Assembly (NCBI RefSeq): GCF_900106745.1
Contig: NZ_FNNV01000015.1
Location: 62,001-126,000, forward strand
Length of the DNA: 64,000 bases
From: Paenibacillus sp. CF384
Lineage (GTDB): Bacteria; Bacillota; Bacilli; Paenibacillales; Paenibacillaceae
Direction: 5' to 3'
Below the pieces are notes generated by a model that saw only the letters and a list, made by a program, of their open reading frames with translations, was not told where the DNA came from and did not search any database. The position numbers were made by a program, and so were the translations under genes. The first letter of the stretch is position 1; every line of letters begins with the position of its first letter. Of the stretch, positions 26,140-34,309 are shown one piece after another.

Positions 26140-26257
26140 AGGGAGCTAATCGTTAATCTCTTCATGCTGAGGATCCTCCTTTGGAAAAGGTCAGGCTTTT
26201 CAACCCAAGCTAACCTTACCATATTTTTCAATTGTTGTGTCATTTCATGTTCGATTC

Positions 26258-26758
26258 TTACGTATTCGCGCTGCTTGCCGCTCGTTGCTTCTTCTGAATC
26301 GCGTGCATCCCCATAATTACGGCTACAAGTTCATAGGAGTCCAGATATTCGCTTTGGTTGTTCAGCTGGAAAGCACCGGAAGAAAACCATCCGTTAACTT
26401 GCTCAAAACGAGCGATCAAGGCGCCGGATTCATCGGTAATCTCATATTCTTTGGAGAATGCCGGAGAAATGATCTCGTAGCTGCCTCTCCCTTTTGTTTC
26501 ATAAGTGAATTTCTTAGAAAAGAAAGTAAATCGGCTTCTGAGTACGCCTATTTGCTCCCCGTTTGCATCGCTAACCTCCCATTTACCGGAGAAGAAAGGA
26601 AAGCTTCCGGCACAGAGCAGCTGATTATTCTTCCCGTACACTTCGATCGCAGAGCCAAAAGCGCTCTTCAAGTCCAGATGACCTACGTTCTCCTCCTGTT
26701 CGTTCAGAATTTCCGTAACACCGGAATTGAAGAAATTATCTCTGAAATATAAATCCAA
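26258..26758 (-). CDS. Tubby/LURP-one-like beta-rich protein (hypothetical)
   Basis: The product has 166 residues. I placed the start at a TTG (26758) because AGGAGGAGG lies 8 nt upstream; an ORF extension upstream runs through the preceding gene's terminator. The protein is a series of short strands with Gly-turns (GHLDLKSAFGSAIEVYG, FFSGKWEVSDANGEQIG, FFSKKFTYETKGRGSYEI), which resembles the LURP-one/tubby C-terminal fold of YxjI-type proteins. The fold call is from pattern only. It has no signal peptide and no operon partner. Its function is unknown. Confidence 0.75.
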   Translation of the reverse strand: MDLYFRDNFFNSGVTEILNEQEENVGHLDLKSAFGSAIEVYGKNNQLLCAGSFPFFSGKWEVSDANGEQIGVLRSRFTFFSKKFTYETKGRGSYEIISPAFSKEYEITDESGALIARFEQVNGWFSSGAFQLNNQSEYLDSYELVAVIMGMHAIQKKQRAASSANT

Positions 26759-26862
26759 TGAACTAGCCTCCTCCTGATCGTTAAAGCGATTTTTAATAGC
26801 AATATCTGATATCTGATACGGACCTGGACGGCAAGCAGTTTCAGTTTCATGATCTTGAATAA

Positions 26863-26900
26863 GCAAAACATGGGCTGCCTCTTCGAGGAGGCAGCCCATG
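26863..26900 (-). terminator. Intrinsic terminator of the sigma/anti-sigma operon
   Basis: CATGGGCTGCCTC (26869-26881) and GAGGCAGCCCATG (26888-26900) pair perfectly over 13 bp, followed by TTTTG on the minus strand. The stem starts 3 bp after the stop codon. Confidence 0.88.
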
Positions 26901-26903
26901 CTG

Positions 26904-27569
26904 TTATTTGACCGATTCAGCAATCTTCATCGCTTCTTCGCCTGACAATGGACCGGTGATGGAGTACTGAATATCATCGACAAGCCAATATAGCTCAACG
27001 AGCTCAGGCTGCTCAAATACATAACCGTCACTGCCGCTTACTTGCGTAGGAGTGAACAGATCTACAGGAAATATGGCTTTCATGCGGCTCACGGCGTACG
27101 TAATGCTCTTCTCGCCTGACGTATACGTGAAGATTACGTCTCTCACTGGTTCATCCTTCATCCCTACCGTTATGATCTCCGAAAGTGAATAACCATCCGG
27201 TAATTCATTCGGCACTCGCAGATTGGGTCCGAATGAAGCAATCGCTTCTTCTACTGTGCTTACTGGTGTTGTGATCAATTGAGACAGCTGGGAACCACTA
27301 GTTCCTTGGTTGGTTGAAGGCGCATCCTCGGCCGTATTTGTGCCCGGATTCTGTTGTTGAAGGATCAAGAACACAGCGATGATCATAATAGCCGCAGTCA
27401 ATCCCAACGTCCATGCTTTCGGAAGAAAGAACCTGCGCTTCGACTTCTCCGCAGCTGCTTCCTGCCGGATCTTCTGCTTCATTCGATTGCTCAATTCCAT
27501 GTCGGTGAATAGTATTTCATCTGCTTCTTCCCGTAGGTGTTGGCGTAATCGATTATCTGTTTCTGTCAT
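26904..27569 (-). CDS. Anti-sigma factor-like membrane protein with DUF4367-type domain
   Basis: The product has 221 residues: a cytoplasmic N-terminal helix region of about 48 residues, one membrane helix (AWTLGLTAAIMIIAVFLIL, about 52-70), a Thr/Ser/Gln-rich linker, and an extracellular beta domain with LPDGYSLSEIITVG, a hallmark of DUF4367. Its start overlaps the end of the ECF sigma gene by 17 bp, the usual arrangement of a sigma and its membrane anti-sigma. It should hold the sigma factor inactive until an envelope or extracytoplasmic signal arrives. The signal is unknown. Confidence 0.88.
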   Translation of the reverse strand: MTETDNRLRQHLREEADEILFTDMELSNRMKQKIRQEAAAEKSKRRFFLPKAWTLGLTAAIMIIAVFLILQQQNPGTNTAEDAPSTNQGTSGSQLSQLITTPVSTVEEAIASFGPNLRVPNELPDGYSLSEIITVGMKDEPVRDVIFTYTSGEKSITYAVSRMKAIFPVDLFTPTQVSGSDGYVFEQPELVELYWLVDDIQYSITGPLSGEEAMKIAESVK

Positions 27570-28113
27570 TTGTCCGTTCCTCCTTGTCGATCAAGCTAGC
27601 TAACGCTTCACGTGCCCGGTGAAGTCTGTTTCGTATCGTTCCTTCGGGCGAAGAAGTCGCATCCGCGATCTCCTTCGTACTGAGGTCCAGATAATAGTAC
27701 AAATACAGTGCCTCCTGATAAGGGACTGGCAAACGAAGCAAATATTGCAGTACTTCGCTTTTCTTTAGCCGTTCAAGAGCCTCGTCCTCGACACTGATTG
27801 TTTGGCTTCGATCCATCTGGCTCGGATCGGTGGGCTGCTCTGTAAACATTCGAACCCCCATTTTGTCTCGACAGACATTAATGGTAATGGACGTCAACCA
27901 GGTCTTCATGCTGCTGTCACCACGAAACGATGTCCATTTGCGAAAGCTGCGCAGAAACACTTCTTGACTGATATCCTCTGCAAGATGGCGATCACCTGTA
28001 TAGAAATACGCGGTACGCATAACGATTGCGCCGTAACGATCCATTAGCTGCTCAAGCGCTTCTGCAGGGTCTTTCGAGAATTGTTCTTTGTTCTGTTTGC
28101 CGGCCGGCTTCAC
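27553..28113 (-). CDS. ECF-type RNA polymerase sigma factor
   Basis: The product has 186 residues. Region 2 is visible as YFYTGDRHLAEDISQEVFLR and FRGDSSMKTWLTSITINVCR. Region 4 is LPVPYQEALYLYYYLDLSTK plus EIADATSSPEGTIRNRLHRA. The start is GTG with GGAGGTGG 7 nt upstream. It is followed by, and overlaps, a membrane anti-sigma gene. The target promoter could not be derived, because no duplicated unusual promoter was seen ahead of this operon. Confidence 0.92.
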   Translation of the reverse strand: MKPAGKQNKEQFSKDPAEALEQLMDRYGAIVMRTAYFYTGDRHLAEDISQEVFLRSFRKWTSFRGDSSMKTWLTSITINVCRDKMGVRMFTEQPTDPSQMDRSQTISVEDEALERLKKSEVLQYLLRLPVPYQEALYLYYYLDLSTKEIADATSSPEGTIRNRLHRAREALASLIDKEERTNDRNR

Positions 28114-28219
28114 TTGATAACCACCTCCACCCTATTAGACGGTCTTCGTTTGCGTTTCGCTGCATGGTTTTCGATATTTATTCGAAATCTGTCGTCTAGT
28201 AAATGGGCATACAACGATA

Positions 28220-28247
28220 ACAATTGATAGATTCACTACATATAGTA
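28220..28247 (+). promoter_or_regulatory. Sigma-K-type promoter of the Cys-rich protein gene
   Basis: AC (28220-28221), 17 bp and CATATAGTA (28239-28247) match AC-N16/17-CATANNNTA. The predicted transcript start lies about 10 bp before the AAAGGAG RBS. Confidence 0.65.
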
Positions 28248-28278
28248 TTAAGATCCCATGATAAAGGAGTTGATAGAT

Positions 28279-28527
28279 ATGGCATGTGGTTGTAATGGTT
28301 CGCGTAGTGGTAACCAAGGTTCGCGTAACTGCAACTGTAATCGCGGTAACCAAGGTACGCAAGGCACTCAAGATTCACGTCGTAACCAAAGTTCTAATGG
28401 CTGCAATTGTAAGCGCGGCAACCAAGGTACGCAAGGTACGCAAGGATCTCGTGGCAGCAATGGCTCTCGCGGCGATAACGGTTGGCAGAATAACAAGAAC
28501 GGCTGGTGGGTTTGGCGCGGCCAATAA
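28279..28527 (+). CDS. Small Cys/Asn/Gly-rich repetitive protein, probable spore coat protein
   Basis: The product has 82 residues. It begins MACGCNGS and has CNCN and CNCK Cys pairs, several GNQGTQGTQ and SRGSNGS repeats and a Trp-rich tail (NGWWVWRG). The ATG at 28279 has AAAGGAG 9 nt upstream; an in-frame ATG seven codons earlier would itself overlap the RBS. The Cys pairs and low complexity suggest a cross-linked structural protein. The sigma-K-type promoter puts it in the mother cell late in sporulation, which fits a coat or crust role. There is no signal peptide. Confidence 0.8.
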   Translation: MACGCNGSRSGNQGSRNCNCNRGNQGTQGTQDSRRNQSSNGCNCKRGNQGTQGTQGSRGSNGSRGDNGWQNNKNGWWVWRGQ

Positions 28528-28564
28528 TAATCTCTCTCGTCGACTAGATGATTGAAAGTAATCT

Positions 28565-28600
28565 CCAAAAGGCCTGTTTTAAATAGGTCTTTTGGATTTT
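28565..28600 (+). terminator. Intrinsic terminator after the Cys-rich protein gene
   Basis: CCAAAAGGCCT (28565-28575) pairs with AGGTCTTTTGG (28585-28595) with one mismatch, followed by ATTTTAT. Confidence 0.75.
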
Positions 28601-28755
28601 ATATAACCGTCTCTAAGCGTTATGATCGCCAAAATGATTTGTACATAAAATCTTTAGGAATAATTTGGGTAGTCCGACAATAAGCGCCAGTTCTCGCTAC
28701 TCCCTATGCGTTAAACTGGAACTGCACTCAGTCTTGTCTTGGAGGGGGATCGTCA

Positions 28756-30351
28756 TTGAACAAGTTTGATGTCATCATGATTGGCAGTGGCCATAACGCA
28801 CTGATTGCGGCTGCTTATTTGACACGTGCGGGAAGAAGCGTCCTATTATTGGAGAAGAACGATCGCCCGGGCGGATTTTTGCGTACGGAAGAGCTGACAT
28901 TGCCAGGGTTCAAGCATGATGTATATTCCGCTGCTCACCCTCTTTTCCTAACCGGCCCTGCATACGCGGATTTCAGAACAGAACTCGAAGCACGGGGCTT
29001 GCATTACGTGAATACGGATCTGCCCACCGGTGTTTCTATGGAGAGCGGGGAAACGGCCGTCTTCGCACGGTCAGCCGAAGAGCTCGCGCTCGAAGCCGAA
29101 CGTCTGGCGCCAGGCGATGGGGCTGTGCTTGGCCGCATGTTCGAAGCATTTACGCCCTATGCCGGAGATGTATTCGAATTATTCAACTTAGACTTATCCA
29201 GCCAGCAGGCTACCGAGATTATACATAAGCTGCTATATGACAAACGAGTCGGAGGCAAAAGCTTAACTACCTTCGCCCCTTCACTCTTCTCGACGGCCCG
29301 GAATGTCGTCAGCGAATTCAAGTCGCCGGTTATGCGCGCCATGTTGGCTTCTTGGGTCACGCATTTAGGACGCACACCTGACGAAATCGGCAGCGGGATC
29401 TGGGTGCCGCTCACCTCGATGGCGCTAATGGGCGGCGGAATGCCAATACCCGCTGGAGGAAGCGAGCAGCTGGCAGTGGCATTATCTCGGTTAGTGCAGG
29501 ATCAAGGCGGCAAGATCATGACAGGAACGATGGTCAAGAAGATTATCGTGAAGCATGGTAAAGCTGTCGGCGTTCGTACAGCAGGTGGCGAAGAGTTTCA
29601 CGCGAAGGATGCCGTTGTCGCCTCTACCGGACCGGACCAGTTGTTCTTGTCGCTGTTGTCCAATACTGAAGTCAACCCTCAGATCCGAGCTGAAGCTCAG
29701 CGATTCCGCTATGGACGAGGCTGCGTTCAGATCCATCTCGCACTCAGCGAAGCACCGAAGTGGCCGGATGGGCGATTTAATCGCGTAGGCCAGCCTCACT
29801 TAACGGATGGACTTGACGGCTTTACTCAAGCTATTGCACAAGGGATGGCTGATCTGCTCCCGGCCAAACCGACGTTCACGGTAGATTGCTCAACGAACCT
29901 TGATCCTTCCCGAGCTCCGGCCGGCAAAGCCATTATGCGTCTTCAAGTTCTGGAAGTTCCATGTCGTCCCCGCGGCGATGCTGCTGGACTAATAGTTGTC
30001 GGTGACGGAACATGGACGACTGACCTTACCGAACGTTTCGCAGAACGCGTAATAGCCGTCGTCAGCAAGCATATTCCGAACATTCCGGACGCCATTATCG
30101 GCAAATCCGTCGTAACGCCGGATACCATCGCTCGCTTTAATCCGAATTCCGGACCCGGCGACCCTTACGGCGGTTCCCATGATTTCGCACAAAGCTACCT
30201 GTTCCGCCCGCTCCCATCCCAACCCAGCCACCAAACAGCAATTCCGAATCTGTACATGCTTGGCGCAGCCACATGGCCGGGACACGGCATAAACGGCGGA
30301 TCGGGCTATATTGTGGCGCAGCAATTATTAGCTCAAGATGTGCATGTATAA
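28756..30351 (+). CDS. CrtI/phytoene desaturase-like FAD oxidoreductase
   Basis: The product has 531 residues. The start is TTG with GGAGG about 10 nt upstream. The N-terminus FDVIMIGSGHNALIAAAYL is the FAD Rossmann motif, followed by VLLLEKNDRPGGFLRTEE, the CrtI GG-doublet. The C-terminal TIPNLYMLGAATWPGHGING-like end (seen as NLYMLGAATWPGHGINGGSG) is the second FAD motif of the PYROXD2/CrtI group. No carotenoid genes are nearby, so it is more probably a general NAD(P)/FAD oxidoreductase than a phytoene desaturase. It stands alone; a repeat-rich non-coding zone follows. Confidence 0.88.
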   Translation: MNKFDVIMIGSGHNALIAAAYLTRAGRSVLLLEKNDRPGGFLRTEELTLPGFKHDVYSAAHPLFLTGPAYADFRTELEARGLHYVNTDLPTGVSMESGETAVFARSAEELALEAERLAPGDGAVLGRMFEAFTPYAGDVFELFNLDLSSQQATEIIHKLLYDKRVGGKSLTTFAPSLFSTARNVVSEFKSPVMRAMLASWVTHLGRTPDEIGSGIWVPLTSMALMGGGMPIPAGGSEQLAVALSRLVQDQGGKIMTGTMVKKIIVKHGKAVGVRTAGGEEFHAKDAVVASTGPDQLFLSLLSNTEVNPQIRAEAQRFRYGRGCVQIHLALSEAPKWPDGRFNRVGQPHLTDGLDGFTQAIAQGMADLLPAKPTFTVDCSTNLDPSRAPAGKAIMRLQVLEVPCRPRGDAAGLIVVGDGTWTTDLTERFAERVIAVVSKHIPNIPDAIIGKSVVTPDTIARFNPNSGPGDPYGGSHDFAQSYLFRPLPSQPSHQTAIPNLYMLGAATWPGHGINGGSGYIVAQQLLAQDVHV

Positions 30352-30400
30352 GAGCTTAGCTAAAGTGCGCTTATGACTTAGCTCCTTGGAGGTTCGAGTA

Positions 30401-30427
30401 AAATTGTTGCAAAAAATGCAACAATTT
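30401..30427. repeat. Perfect 11-bp hairpin
   Basis: AAATTGTTGCA (30401-30411) and TGCAACAATTT (30417-30427) pair perfectly around AAAAA. It sits 50 bp after the CrtI-like stop; no T tract follows, so it is only a weak terminator candidate. Confidence 0.6.
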
Positions 30428-30449
30428 CTGTTCCGATTGGTCGATTATG

Positions 30450-30592
30450 ACTTAATGTTGCACTAAAGGCATCATTTTAAGATAGATTGGCATATTGGCG
30501 GCTGGTGGTGGAAATATTGTTGCATTAAAGGCAACATGTCCTTAATTCGGCTGACTTTTGTGGCTTAATGTTGTATTTAAGGCATCATTTTC
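30450..30592. repeat. Three degenerate copies of a TTGTTGCA-TTAAAGGCA repeat
   Basis: The units at 30450-30478, 30513-30537 and 30563-30592 share the pattern TTAATGTTGYA-YTAAAGGCATCATTTT. The first and third copies agree at most positions. They form no open frame with an RBS. Confidence 0.7.
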
Positions 30593-30636
30593 AGTTCGTG
30601 TGAGCTAAAGTAGCGAATCGCCACCATCTCCCTGCC

Positions 30637-30884
30637 GTGAGAGTCGGAGAATCCGACTCTCACTCGTATATTCACTGAAAAATAATGCTGAGAGTCGGAA
30701 AATCCAACTCTCAGCGTCCAAAGCCGTCCACCATCACCATTGCCACACCTCGAGAGTAGGAAAATCCGACTCTCAATCGTAAAATCACCGAAAAATAATG
30801 CTGAGAGTCGGAATATCCGACTTTCAGCGGCCAAAGCCACCGCCCACCACCACCACCACACAGAGTCGGATTCCCCTACTCTTA
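30637..30884. repeat. Cluster of five palindromes with GAGAGTCGGA arms
   Basis: Palindromes lie at 30637-30663 (perfect 12-bp stem), 30687-30715, 30751-30775, 30800-30828 and 30861-30884. The unit is GCTGAGAGTCGGA-AAA-TCCGACTCTCAGC with small variations. Spacers are 20-35 bp and some repeat the phrase CACTGAAAAATAATG. They look like REP/BIME-type elements. No tnpA-like gene is nearby. Confidence 0.85.
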
Positions 30885-30902
30885 ATCATTAAATAACTGA
30901 CC

Positions 30903-31083
30903 TGCGCGTGAGAGAGTGAGAGAGTGAGTGAGTGATTGAGTGTGTGTGTGTGTATCTGTGGGCGTGTGGGCGTGTGGGCGTGTGGGCGTGTATGCGTGTG
31001 TGAGTGTGTGTGAGTGAGTGTGTGTGTGTGTGTGTGTGTACGTGTGTGTGTGCGTGTGTGTGTGCGTGTGTGTGAGCGTGTGT
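30903..31083. repeat. GT/GA microsatellite tract with four GTGTGGGC units
   Basis: About 180 bp consist almost only of GA, GT, GTGGGC and TG repeats, including GTGTGGGC repeated four times around 30955-30990 and pure GT runs near 31020-31040. Tract length should vary by slippage. The His/Thr-rich peptide it could encode is not credible. Confidence 0.9.
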
Positions 31084-31092
31084 TTTGAATTC

Positions 31093-31278
31093 GAAAGTCG
31101 AACTCTCAGCGCCGAAACCGTGAAGAAATGAAGCTAAGAATTCAGAAAACGTACTCTCAGAGGCCGAACTATTCACCCTACCCGCGCGTGAGCGAATGAG
31201 AATCCGATAATCGAACTCTCACCGTGGTATTCACATTAAGTCGAGGCTGATAGTTCAGAAAACGAACTTTCAGCCTCG
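31093..31278. repeat. Second part of the palindrome cluster
   Basis: Degenerate relatives of the GAGAGTCGGA palindrome occur at about 31093-31110, 31194-31221 and 31242-31278. The last has extended CGAGGCTGA/TCAGCCTCG arms around GTTC...GAAC. Confidence 0.7.
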
Positions 31279-31305
31279 AAGAGCGGTTGGTAGAAGCAAG
31301 CACTA

Positions 31306-31356
31306 GAAAGGGGCTATCCGATGCGTCATCGATGATGACGCAGGATAGCCCCTTTC
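31306..31356. terminator. Long bipartite hairpin downstream of the PBP gene
   Basis: GAAAGGGGCTATCC (31306-31319) pairs perfectly with 31343-31356, and an inner TGCGTCAT/ATGACGCA stem (31322-31329 with 31335-31342) extends it. It lies 90 bp beyond the PBP stop codon on the minus strand. The T tract is short, so terminator function is only probable. Confidence 0.55.
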
Positions 31357-31447
31357 GATATGCTTCAAACTTCCCTTTCAAGCTCAACGAACGCAGTGAA
31401 CCTCCCTATTGGGAAGGTTTCTTTGTTTGCATGACCATGAACCCTAC

Positions 31448-33556
31448 TCAATCCCGCTCTCGAGGTCCGCCATGTTTGTCATGCCCCTTCGGGGGGCGCT
31501 CCTCGTCTTTCTTTCCATGGTCTTTCTTTGGCCCTCCATGTCCTGGTCCTTTATCTGGACCTTGACCCGGTCCTTTATCTGGCCCTTTACCCGGCCCCTT
31601 ATCTCCTGGCTTATGGTCCTTGTCCCGATCATCAGCTTTCGGCGGTTTACCGGGCTTCTTGACTCCGCCCCCAGGCGCTTTCGGGAAGGCAAGGACCGGT
31701 TCGCCTTTCAGCGCCTCGCCCATCAGCTCCCGGAATACAGCCGCGGCGGCCTTTGAAGTTGTAGTCAGATAATGCTGCGCATCCGTATGATCGTATCCCA
31801 GCCATACGGCACCGACCAACTGCGGGGTATAGCCGACAAACCAGTTATCTTTGATACCTTCGCCCCCGGTTCCCGGCATTTCGGTTGTGCCAGTTTTACC
31901 GGCGACGCGGCGACCTTCAAGTGATGCTGCCTCGCCCGTTCCTTCCTGTACGACACCTTCCAGCATTGCGGTCATCGTACGTGCAACGGAAGCGTCGGTC
32001 GTCTTTACCCCTTCATCATCAGCTGCTTCCGCCAGCACTTCACCTTCTGCTGATTCAATGCTAATAATCGAATGCGCAGGCATGCGAACCCCGTCATTGG
32101 CGAATACGCCGAAAGCTTCAGCCATCGTTAGCGGCGAAACGCCTTCTTGCAGTCCGCCCAATGCGAGTCCGAGTGTTCTGTCCTCTTCTTTGAGCTCAAT
32201 CCCGAAGCGCTCTGCCGCCTCCATCCCGGCGTCAATACCCATCTCATTCAATAACCGCACCGCCGGGATATTGTACGAATTTACGATCGCATCGTAAATG
32301 GATACTTCTCCGTGGTAGCCCCCTCCGGCATTCTTTGGTTCATATCCACCGAATGCTACGGGCTCGTCAAGCAGCGTATCTTCCGGACGATAGCCTTGTT
32401 CGAAAGCAGGCGTATACACGGAAATCGGCTTCATCGTGGAACCGGGCTGTCGCTTCAGCTGCACGGCGCGGTTAAATCCACGGAAAGGCTGCTGCCCTCT
32501 TCCGCCAACTAGTGCCCTAATTCCGCCATCACGCGGATCGACCAATACCGAACCACTTTGAATTAGCTGGTCAGCCACGCTATTGGGAAACACCGAGTTC
32601 TTCGAATAAACCTGTTCTGCAGCCTGCTGCATTTTCGTATCCAACGCGGTATGGATCCGCAATCCTCCGTGCAGAATTTCATTCTCGGTCAACCCGTACA
32701 AGGCGCCCGCTTCTCGAATGATTTGATCCACATAATACGGGTACTTAATACCTTCACCTCGGTTTGGCTTGGAGCTTCCGAGTTTAATTGGTTCATGGAT
32801 GGTCTTATCAAACGTAGTTTGACTTATCTTTCCTTGATCCTTCATAAGTTGAAGTGCAATGTTACGGCGTTCTAGAGCCTTATCGAGATGCTTGAACGGC
32901 GAAAGCGCCGAAGGGGCTCTAATGATGCCAGCAAGCAGCGCCGACTCTGAAAGCGTCAAGTTCTCAACCTTCTTGCTGAAGTAAGTCTCTGCCGCGCGTT
33001 TAATTCCCCAAGCCCCTTCGCCAAAATAAATTTGGTTGAGGTACATCTCCATAATGTGCTGCTTATCGTATTGGCCTTCGATTTTCTTGGATAAGAGGAC
33101 TTCGTTCCATTTCCTTCCCCACGTTCGATCATGCGTCAGAAAGACATTCTTAGCCAGCTGCTGCGTGATCGTACTCGCTCCCTGTACGGTCTGTCCATTC
33201 GTTAGGTTGGTCATCAGCGCACGACCGATCCCCCATAGGTCAGTTCCATCATGTTCGAAGAAGCGCTTATCTTCAACCGCAACGACCGCATCGACGAGAT
33301 GTTTCGGCAACTGCTCGAATTGGACCGGTTCAATGGTATTGAGCGATATTCGGCTTGCTTCTTTGTCATCCTGATCATAAATAATCGTTGCTGCCGGAAG
33401 CGGCTTTGCCAGCAAAGTAATATCCTGTTTATTGACCAGTATGCCGAAGGTGGCCCAGCCCAAAGCAACAACCACGATACCTGTCAGTATGATTGCTAAT
33501 AATATCTTTCTCCACGACAGTCGTACTGTCGATCTCTCTTTGCTTCTCGGTTTCAT
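31448..33556 (-). CDS. Class A penicillin-binding protein (PBP1A-type)
   Basis: The product has 702 residues. A membrane anchor lies at about 17-40. The GT51 glycosyltransferase domain shows VEDKRFFEHDG and GASTITQQLAKN (about 90-150). The transpeptidase domain shows GSTMKPIS (SxxK), NSYNIPA (SxN) and AGKTGTTE (KTG). The C-terminal tail of about 75 residues is a Lys/Pro/Gly/Asp-rich repeat (GPGKGPDKGPG...), typical of Bacillales PBPs and probably extending through the wall. It polymerises and cross-links peptidoglycan. It is monocistronic. Confidence 0.95.
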   Translation of the reverse strand: MKPRSKERSTVRLSWRKILLAIILTGIVVVALGWATFGILVNKQDITLLAKPLPAATIIYDQDDKEASRISLNTIEPVQFEQLPKHLVDAVVAVEDKRFFEHDGTDLWGIGRALMTNLTNGQTVQGASTITQQLAKNVFLTHDRTWGRKWNEVLLSKKIEGQYDKQHIMEMYLNQIYFGEGAWGIKRAAETYFSKKVENLTLSESALLAGIIRAPSALSPFKHLDKALERRNIALQLMKDQGKISQTTFDKTIHEPIKLGSSKPNRGEGIKYPYYVDQIIREAGALYGLTENEILHGGLRIHTALDTKMQQAAEQVYSKNSVFPNSVADQLIQSGSVLVDPRDGGIRALVGGRGQQPFRGFNRAVQLKRQPGSTMKPISVYTPAFEQGYRPEDTLLDEPVAFGGYEPKNAGGGYHGEVSIYDAIVNSYNIPAVRLLNEMGIDAGMEAAERFGIELKEEDRTLGLALGGLQEGVSPLTMAEAFGVFANDGVRMPAHSIISIESAEGEVLAEAADDEGVKTTDASVARTMTAMLEGVVQEGTGEAASLEGRRVAGKTGTTEMPGTGGEGIKDNWFVGYTPQLVGAVWLGYDHTDAQHYLTTTSKAAAAVFRELMGEALKGEPVLAFPKAPGGGVKKPGKPPKADDRDKDHKPGDKGPGKGPDKGPGQGPDKGPGHGGPKKDHGKKDEERPPKGHDKHGGPRERD

Positions 33557-33654
33557 ATCCTTCTCCCAACCTCTTCCTATCCTGCCTTGCCTCAGATAGT
33601 AGTTCGTAGAGAGAAGCGAATTTCAGGTGGTTCAACCGATATTCATTCGTTTTT

Positions 33655-34146
33655 TTATTCCACTGCTTTCTTCTTGATCGGGCAATAAATCGCGATTTCA
33701 TTTCGTTCATCATCTGTTTCTCGCGTTGTCTTCTCATCATATCGCTCCAAATAATACGATACATCGTCATACTCATAGCCATTCTCGGCAAGCCATTGCG
33801 ATGTGAAATCGTAGGCTGTAACGAGCTTGCTGGCAGCCCCACGATAGTAGGTAACAGAATACAATCGAGGCAAGAGGTGAAGATGGACCATGCCCTGAGG
33901 TACGTTAGCCAGAGGTTCCACTTCATAACAACAGTAGAAATCTAGAAGGCCGTCGTTCCCTTTATAATTCGGAGGCGTGATTCCATAAGTCACTTCACGA
34001 TTTCTGATATTCGCAATTTCATTGCTTCTCTCTACGACCTCTTGCAGCGCCGAACTAACAGCACTCCCTAAATTCGTCATGAGACTGCTTGCCCTTACTC
34101 CAACATAAGATGCAATTGCATTTGTTTGAACGATTTCTATCTTCAT
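33655..34146 (-). CDS. GyrI-like / AraC effector-binding domain protein
   Basis: The product has 163 residues. The whole protein matches the SOUL/GyrI-like effector-binding fold: MKIEIVQTNAIASYVGVRAS is the first strand, MVHLHLLPRLYSVTYYRG the middle strand and LERYDEKTT...NEIAIYCPIKK the C-terminal strand. No DNA-binding domain is attached, so it is a stand-alone ligand binder or possible hydrolase. The RBS is GAGGTG 6 nt upstream. Confidence 0.85.
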   Translation of the reverse strand: MKIEIVQTNAIASYVGVRASSLMTNLGSAVSSALQEVVERSNEIANIRNREVTYGITPPNYKGNDGLLDFYCCYEVEPLANVPQGMVHLHLLPRLYSVTYYRGAASKLVTAYDFTSQWLAENGYEYDDVSYYLERYDEKTTRETDDERNEIAIYCPIKKKAVE

Positions 34147-34241
34147 ATAAACACCTCATTTTGCGTTATATTTACAACATTTCTGGAGCTCGATAACGAT
34201 TCCTGCCCTAATGAAAACAATATTTTTCCATATTCACTGTA

Positions 34242-34269
34242 ACGATTCCAAGCCATAGCGGATATTCTA
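34242..34269 (+). promoter_or_regulatory. Sigma-K-like promoter of the LysM protein gene
   Basis: AC (34242-34243), 17 bp and GATATTCTA (34261-34269) match AC-N16/17-CATANNNTA with one mismatch at the first -10 base. Confidence 0.5.
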
Positions 34270-34309
34270 TATAGTCAAATGACTATTCCAACATCATGGA
34301 GGTTACCTA

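Noticed and set aside
28756-30351. Carotenoid biosynthesis phytoene desaturase
   Set aside because: No phytoene synthase or other carotenoid gene is nearby, and the FAD motifs are also shared by the broader PYROXD2 group.
30577-30861. Open frame across the palindromes on the minus strand
   Set aside because: The frame consists of repeated palindrome units, has no RBS and no known domain.
30889-31176. His/Thr-rich open frame on the minus strand
   Set aside because: It is the translation of the GT microsatellite, has no RBS and no plausible protein composition.
30637-31278. CRISPR array
   Set aside because: Units are palindromic and degenerate, spacers are uneven and partly repeated, and no cas gene is present.
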